A stretch of DNA of 64,000 bases from Eubacterium sp. (GTDB lineage Bacteria; Bacillota; Clostridia; Oscillospirales; Acutalibacteraceae), in contig DVEP01000018.1 in assembly GCA_015655975.1 (NCBI GenBank), positions 62,001-126,000 of the forward strand, read 5' to 3'. Of this stretch, positions 60,894-64,000 are shown one piece after another; the stretch's first letter is position 1, and every line of letters begins with the position of its first letter. Under the pieces are notes generated by a model. The model searched no databases, was not told the DNA's origin, and saw only the letters and a list, made by a program, of their open reading frames with translations. Both the position numbers and the translations under genes were made by a program.

Positions 60894-63800
60894 CTTCTTC
60901 GCTCACTTCAAATTCAAAGGGTTTGATTGCAAAGGAGAACGAGAATTTTTTACTGCCTTTTACGATTTTATGCTCTGCTGACGGAACAGGTCCGCAAGCG
61001 TTTGAGCCTGCGCCGAGCATATAGCCGTCGATATACACCGCAGTAGTATTTCTTCTTTCAATTTCTTCCTGATGAGATACCTTTGCGGCGTCTTGAGACA
61101 AATAGTGTCTTGCATTGAATATGAACGGTTTTCCTATTGCTTCAAATTTAATTCCTGCACCGCTGTTATTTGTAAATTCTGCATATCTTGTTTCAGAACG
61201 CATTCCGCTTTCCTGCGGTTTGATGTACTTATAGTCCATCTCCGAAACAGTTGTTTCAAAATTACCGAAAACTGCCTGTTCTTTAAAGTCTGGCAAGTTC
61301 TCAATATTGCCCAAACCAAAATATTTAATATTTTCAAAATCACACGGCAATTCTATAAGAACACCGAAACGAGGTATGTTTCTTAATTTTGAAACATAGT
61401 CGAAAAATACATCTACCTTAATTTCGCCGTTTCCGAAAATTTCATAGTTGACTCTTGCATCGGCAAGGTACTTATATTTCGGAGTGCTGATTAAGTACGA
61501 ATTTTCCAAAACTACAGACTTGTCAAGGGTTTTTCTCTTTGACTTTGTGAGGTACGCTTTTGCATTTGCCAAATCGTACTTTTCCCAATTTTTCTTCATA
61601 TACATATCGTTGTCGAGAGGAGCTCTGAACAAAACAGGCTCTATTCCCTTCTCACAATATGCAGGAGTTTGGTTTACAAGTTGAGTGCCTTTGTAAATGT
61701 AACTCATTATTTTACCGTTATTCTTATTTACAAGCAACTCAAAATCCTTTGACTTTACATAGAACTTATTAGAACCAAAATTACTGTATGTTTGTGCAAT
61801 CTGCGGAGCATCACAATCGGGAGCGATAAATTTACAGTCGCAATCGCTCAAAATGATTTGTTCGCTTGCAACTTCAAAGTCGTTTTCATAATATTTGAAC
61901 ACTATAACAAAGTGGCTTTCTTTATTTACATTCAAATCTATTTTGACTTTTTCTTCTCTTTGAGGTTCAACAGAAATATCAAAACTGCCGCTGCCGACTA
62001 AATTGCAATCTTCGTAAACTTCATACTTAACATTCAAATCTGCATTTTCAAAATATTTGTGATTGAAAAACTCGTACTCATTGTCCGTTACTCTTTTCGC
62101 ACGAACGGGACGATAGCAGTTTTTCATTTGTTCCGCACCCGGATGCGGTTCACGGGTAGGAGAAAACAAACCGTCAACACAGAAGTTAGTGTCATGTTTA
62201 ATTTCCGAATGGTCGCCGCCGTAAGTAAATTTTACAGCGTCGTTTTCATGATATACTGCATGGTCTGCAAATTCCCAAATGCAGCCGCCTACAAGATTGT
62301 CATACTTATAAAAAGTTTGAACATATTGTTCAAGAGCGCCTGCGCCGACACCCATTGCGTGAGCGTATTCACAAATAAAATACGGTTTTTTAGAATATCT
62401 CTTTACTCTGCCCTGTCCGATTTTCTCAACAAGTGACACTTCGGGATACATCATACTTATCACATCGTATCCGATACGGCGGGTTCTGATGGCGCCCTCG
62501 TAGTGAATAGGAATATCGGTAAGTTTTTTCAGGTTTTGATAACAATAGTCCTGACATTTGTATCCGCCAGCCTCATTGCCCAAAGACCAAAAAGTTACAC
62601 AGGCATGGTTCTTGTCGCGTTCAAACATTCTGTACACACGGTCCCAGTAATGTTCTTTCCATTTGAGATTATTGCTGATTAAGTTCGGTTTATAAATTTC
62701 GCAAACGCCGTGCGCTTCTATATCCGCTTCATCCATAACATAGATACCGTACAAATCACACAAATCTAAAAACATCGGGTCAGGAGGATAGTGAGAAGTT
62801 CTTACTGCGTTACAGTTGTATTCTTTGATTATCTCAACATCTTTTTTCATATCATCGGCAGTCATACAGTAGCCTTTGTCTGCCGTAGTATCATGATGGT
62901 TTACACCGAGCAATTTAACTCGCTTGTCATTAAAATAGAAGATGTTTTCTTTGATTTCGATATGTCTGAAACCAACATTTTTGCGAACAATCTCAACAAC
63001 TTCTCCCTCAACGGAAAGAGTTAAATATAATTTATACAGATACGGATTTTCTGCCGACCACTTTTGCACTTCCAAATTTTCAAAATCAAGCGTTTCAATC
63101 TTGTCTTTGTCGACATCTACCGACTTTGAAGACATAAGTTCGCCGTTGTCAAATAACTCAGCAGTAAGCACACAATTTTCAGTTAATTTTAAAGACGGGA
63201 AAACAACCATAGAAAAGTTTTGTTTTTCACGGTCAAAATTTGTTTTAATTTCAAAATCATAGATAGAATTGTCTTCTGTTCTTGTGAGCAAAACATCTCG
63301 GAAAATTCCGTTTGAACGGAACATATCCTGCGCTTCAATATAACTGCCGTTGCACCATTTGTGTACAACAACCGCAATTTCATTTATACCCTCGTTTAAA
63401 AACTCCGACACTTCAAACTCGGCAGTATTGTGAGAGCCCTCGGAATAGCCGACAAACTTGCCGTTGACAAAAACATCCAAACTGCCTGCAACACCCAAAA
63501 ATGTCAAAGTGTAGTTACCTGAATTGTCCATCAATTTAAAACTTTTCAAATATACACTTACAGGACAATTTGAAGGAATATGAGGCGGCTTGACATCAAA
63601 TTGATATCTCGAATTTATATAGCAAGGTTTTTCATAGCCTGTATATTGCCACATTGACGGAACATTTACAGTATCGAACTCAAAATTTTCAGTGTCAATT
63701 TCTGTCGGCAACTGTGAGCAGTCTTCATAGTACCTGAATTTCCACTCGCCGTTTAAAACAGCAACCATAGAAGACGAATAGCGTTCTGTGAGAATGTCTG

Positions 63801-63915
63801 TTTTTTCAAGTTCTTCTTTGTCATTGAACGGAATGAAGTAACTTCTCGGTTTCATTAAATTTTTGCTGAATACTGCAAAATTCTTGTAATTGTCAGTTTT
63901 TAAATTGAATTTCAT
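60886..63915 (-). CDS. lacZ: GH2 beta-galactosidase, LacZ type
   Basis: Five-domain cytoplasmic beta-galactosidase, 1,009 residues, the standard LacZ length. Sugar-binding domain (about 40-215, with VPSMWQYTGYEKPCYINSRY), Ig-like domains, TIM barrel with NHHDTTADKGYCMT, the acid/base Glu448 in SLGNEAGGY and nucleophile Glu516 in FICEYAHAMG, and a C-terminal Bgal_small_N domain (YIKPQESGMRSETRYAEF). First gene of a chain with acpS, nnrED and a lipoprotein. Start is ATG at 63915 after GGAGG. No lactose permease is adjacent; the GPH symporter is about 29 kb away. Confidence 0.95.
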   Translation of the reverse strand: MKFNLKTDNYKNFAVFSKNLMKPRSYFIPFNDKEELEKTDILTERYSSSMVAVLNGEWKFRYYEDCSQLPTEIDTENFEFDTVNVPSMWQYTGYEKPCYINSRYQFDVKPPHIPSNCPVSVYLKSFKLMDNSGNYTLTFLGVAGSLDVFVNGKFVGYSEGSHNTAEFEVSEFLNEGINEIAVVVHKWCNGSYIEAQDMFRSNGIFRDVLLTRTEDNSIYDFEIKTNFDREKQNFSMVVFPSLKLTENCVLTAELFDNGELMSSKSVDVDKDKIETLDFENLEVQKWSAENPYLYKLYLTLSVEGEVVEIVRKNVGFRHIEIKENIFYFNDKRVKLLGVNHHDTTADKGYCMTADDMKKDVEIIKEYNCNAVRTSHYPPDPMFLDLCDLYGIYVMDEADIEAHGVCEIYKPNLISNNLKWKEHYWDRVYRMFERDKNHACVTFWSLGNEAGGYKCQDYCYQNLKKLTDIPIHYEGAIRTRRIGYDVISMMYPEVSLVEKIGQGRVKRYSKKPYFICEYAHAMGVGAGALEQYVQTFYKYDNLVGGCIWEFADHAVYHENDAVKFTYGGDHSEIKHDTNFCVDGLFSPTREPHPGAEQMKNCYRPVRAKRVTDNEYEFFNHKYFENADLNVKYEVYEDCNLVGSGSFDISVEPQREEKVKIDLNVNKESHFVIVFKYYENDFEVASEQIILSDCDCKFIAPDCDAPQIAQTYSNFGSNKFYVKSKDFELLVNKNNGKIMSYIYKGTQLVNQTPAYCEKGIEPVLFRAPLDNDMYMKKNWEKYDLANAKAYLTKSKRKTLDKSVVLENSYLISTPKYKYLADARVNYEIFGNGEIKVDVFFDYVSKLRNIPRFGVLIELPCDFENIKYFGLGNIENLPDFKEQAVFGNFETTVSEMDYKYIKPQESGMRSETRYAEFTNNSGAGIKFEAIGKPFIFNARHYLSQDAAKVSHQEEIERRNTTAVYIDGYMLGAGSNACGPVPSAEHKIVKGSKKFSFSFAIKPFEFEVSEEDE

Positions 63916-64000
63916 TGTTTCCTCCGAATAAGGTTGAGAGAGCTAAACCCACCTTATATAAAACATATATAATATTATACTTTAAATTTAACACAGAAAA
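63916..64000 (-). promoter_or_regulatory. lacZ leader with -10 box and small stem-loop
   Basis: A minus-strand TATAAT lies at 63979-63974; its -35 would sit at or beyond the window edge and cannot be judged. In the leader ATAAGGT (63951-63957 arm on the plus strand reads ACCTTAT) pairs with 63928-63934, a seven-base-pair stem just before the GGAGG site. Function unknown. Confidence 0.45.

Noticed and set aside
1..64000. CRISPR arrays, tRNA or rRNA genes, insertion sequences, prophage or integrase genes
   Set aside because: No regularly spaced repeats, no recognisable tRNA or rRNA segments and no transposase or integrase motifs were seen in any frame or intergenic region.

Overview
The window reads as chromosomal DNA of a low-GC, spore-forming Clostridia bacterium, most likely a gut Oscillospirales/Ruminococcaceae-type organism. 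The basis is a PolC-type replicative polymerase, the sporulation sigma factor SigG, the Firmicutes pyrH-frr-uppS-cdsA-dxr-rseP-ispG-polC gene order, KtrAB potassium uptake, two GH2 glycosidases and strong sigma-A style promoters with T-tailed hairpin terminators. The lineage is inferred from gene content, not from a marker search. I see no rRNA, tRNA, CRISPR array, insertion sequence or prophage.

Layout. Positions 1-22614 are almost entirely minus strand. Read in transcription order (high to low coordinates) they hold: a GH18 lipoprotein, a radical SAM protein, rimM and trmD; an HPr protein with its own promoter and terminator; then pyrH, frr, uppS, cdsA, dxr, rseP, ispG and polC. A promoter directly after polC starts a histidine operon (hisZ-hisG fusion, hisD, hisB, hisA, hisI, hisE) that runs with overlapping genes into recJ and a bifunctional (p)ppGpp synthetase/hydrolase cut by the left edge. 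From 22904 to 29699 the plus strand carries an ABC exporter-type pair with a very large coiled-coil permease, a membrane-anchored surface protein and a GrpB-pyrophosphatase fusion. SigG (minus), a VanZ-domain protein, a divergent pair of sugar-type transporters with a GH2 enzyme, a metallophosphoesterase/beta-propeller protein and a serine hydrolase follow to about 40.8 kb. Next come ktrB-ktrA, a YdcF protein, a GtrA/GT2 pair and uvrB-uvrA. Positions 50488-55935 hold a self-contained redox cassette: two related membrane proteins, a CrtI-like FAD oxidoreductase and an NAD(P)H/FAD/2Fe-2S reductase in one operon, with a divergent GntR regulator. The right end has an RluA pseudouridine synthase that looks leaderless, a PopT-type (DUF368) membrane protein, and a lacZ-acpS-nnrED-lipoprotein operon.

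Points that stand out: PolC is about 190 residues short of the usual length and lacks the 3'-5' exonuclease insert; HisZ and HisG are one polypeptide; the his operon lacks hisC, hisH and hisF and is coupled to recJ-rel; the sigG start is an inefficient TTG whose ribosome binding site lies in the arm of a strong hairpin; and the 50-56 kb cassette looks like an uncharacterised, GntR-controlled reductase system for a hydrophobic substrate.
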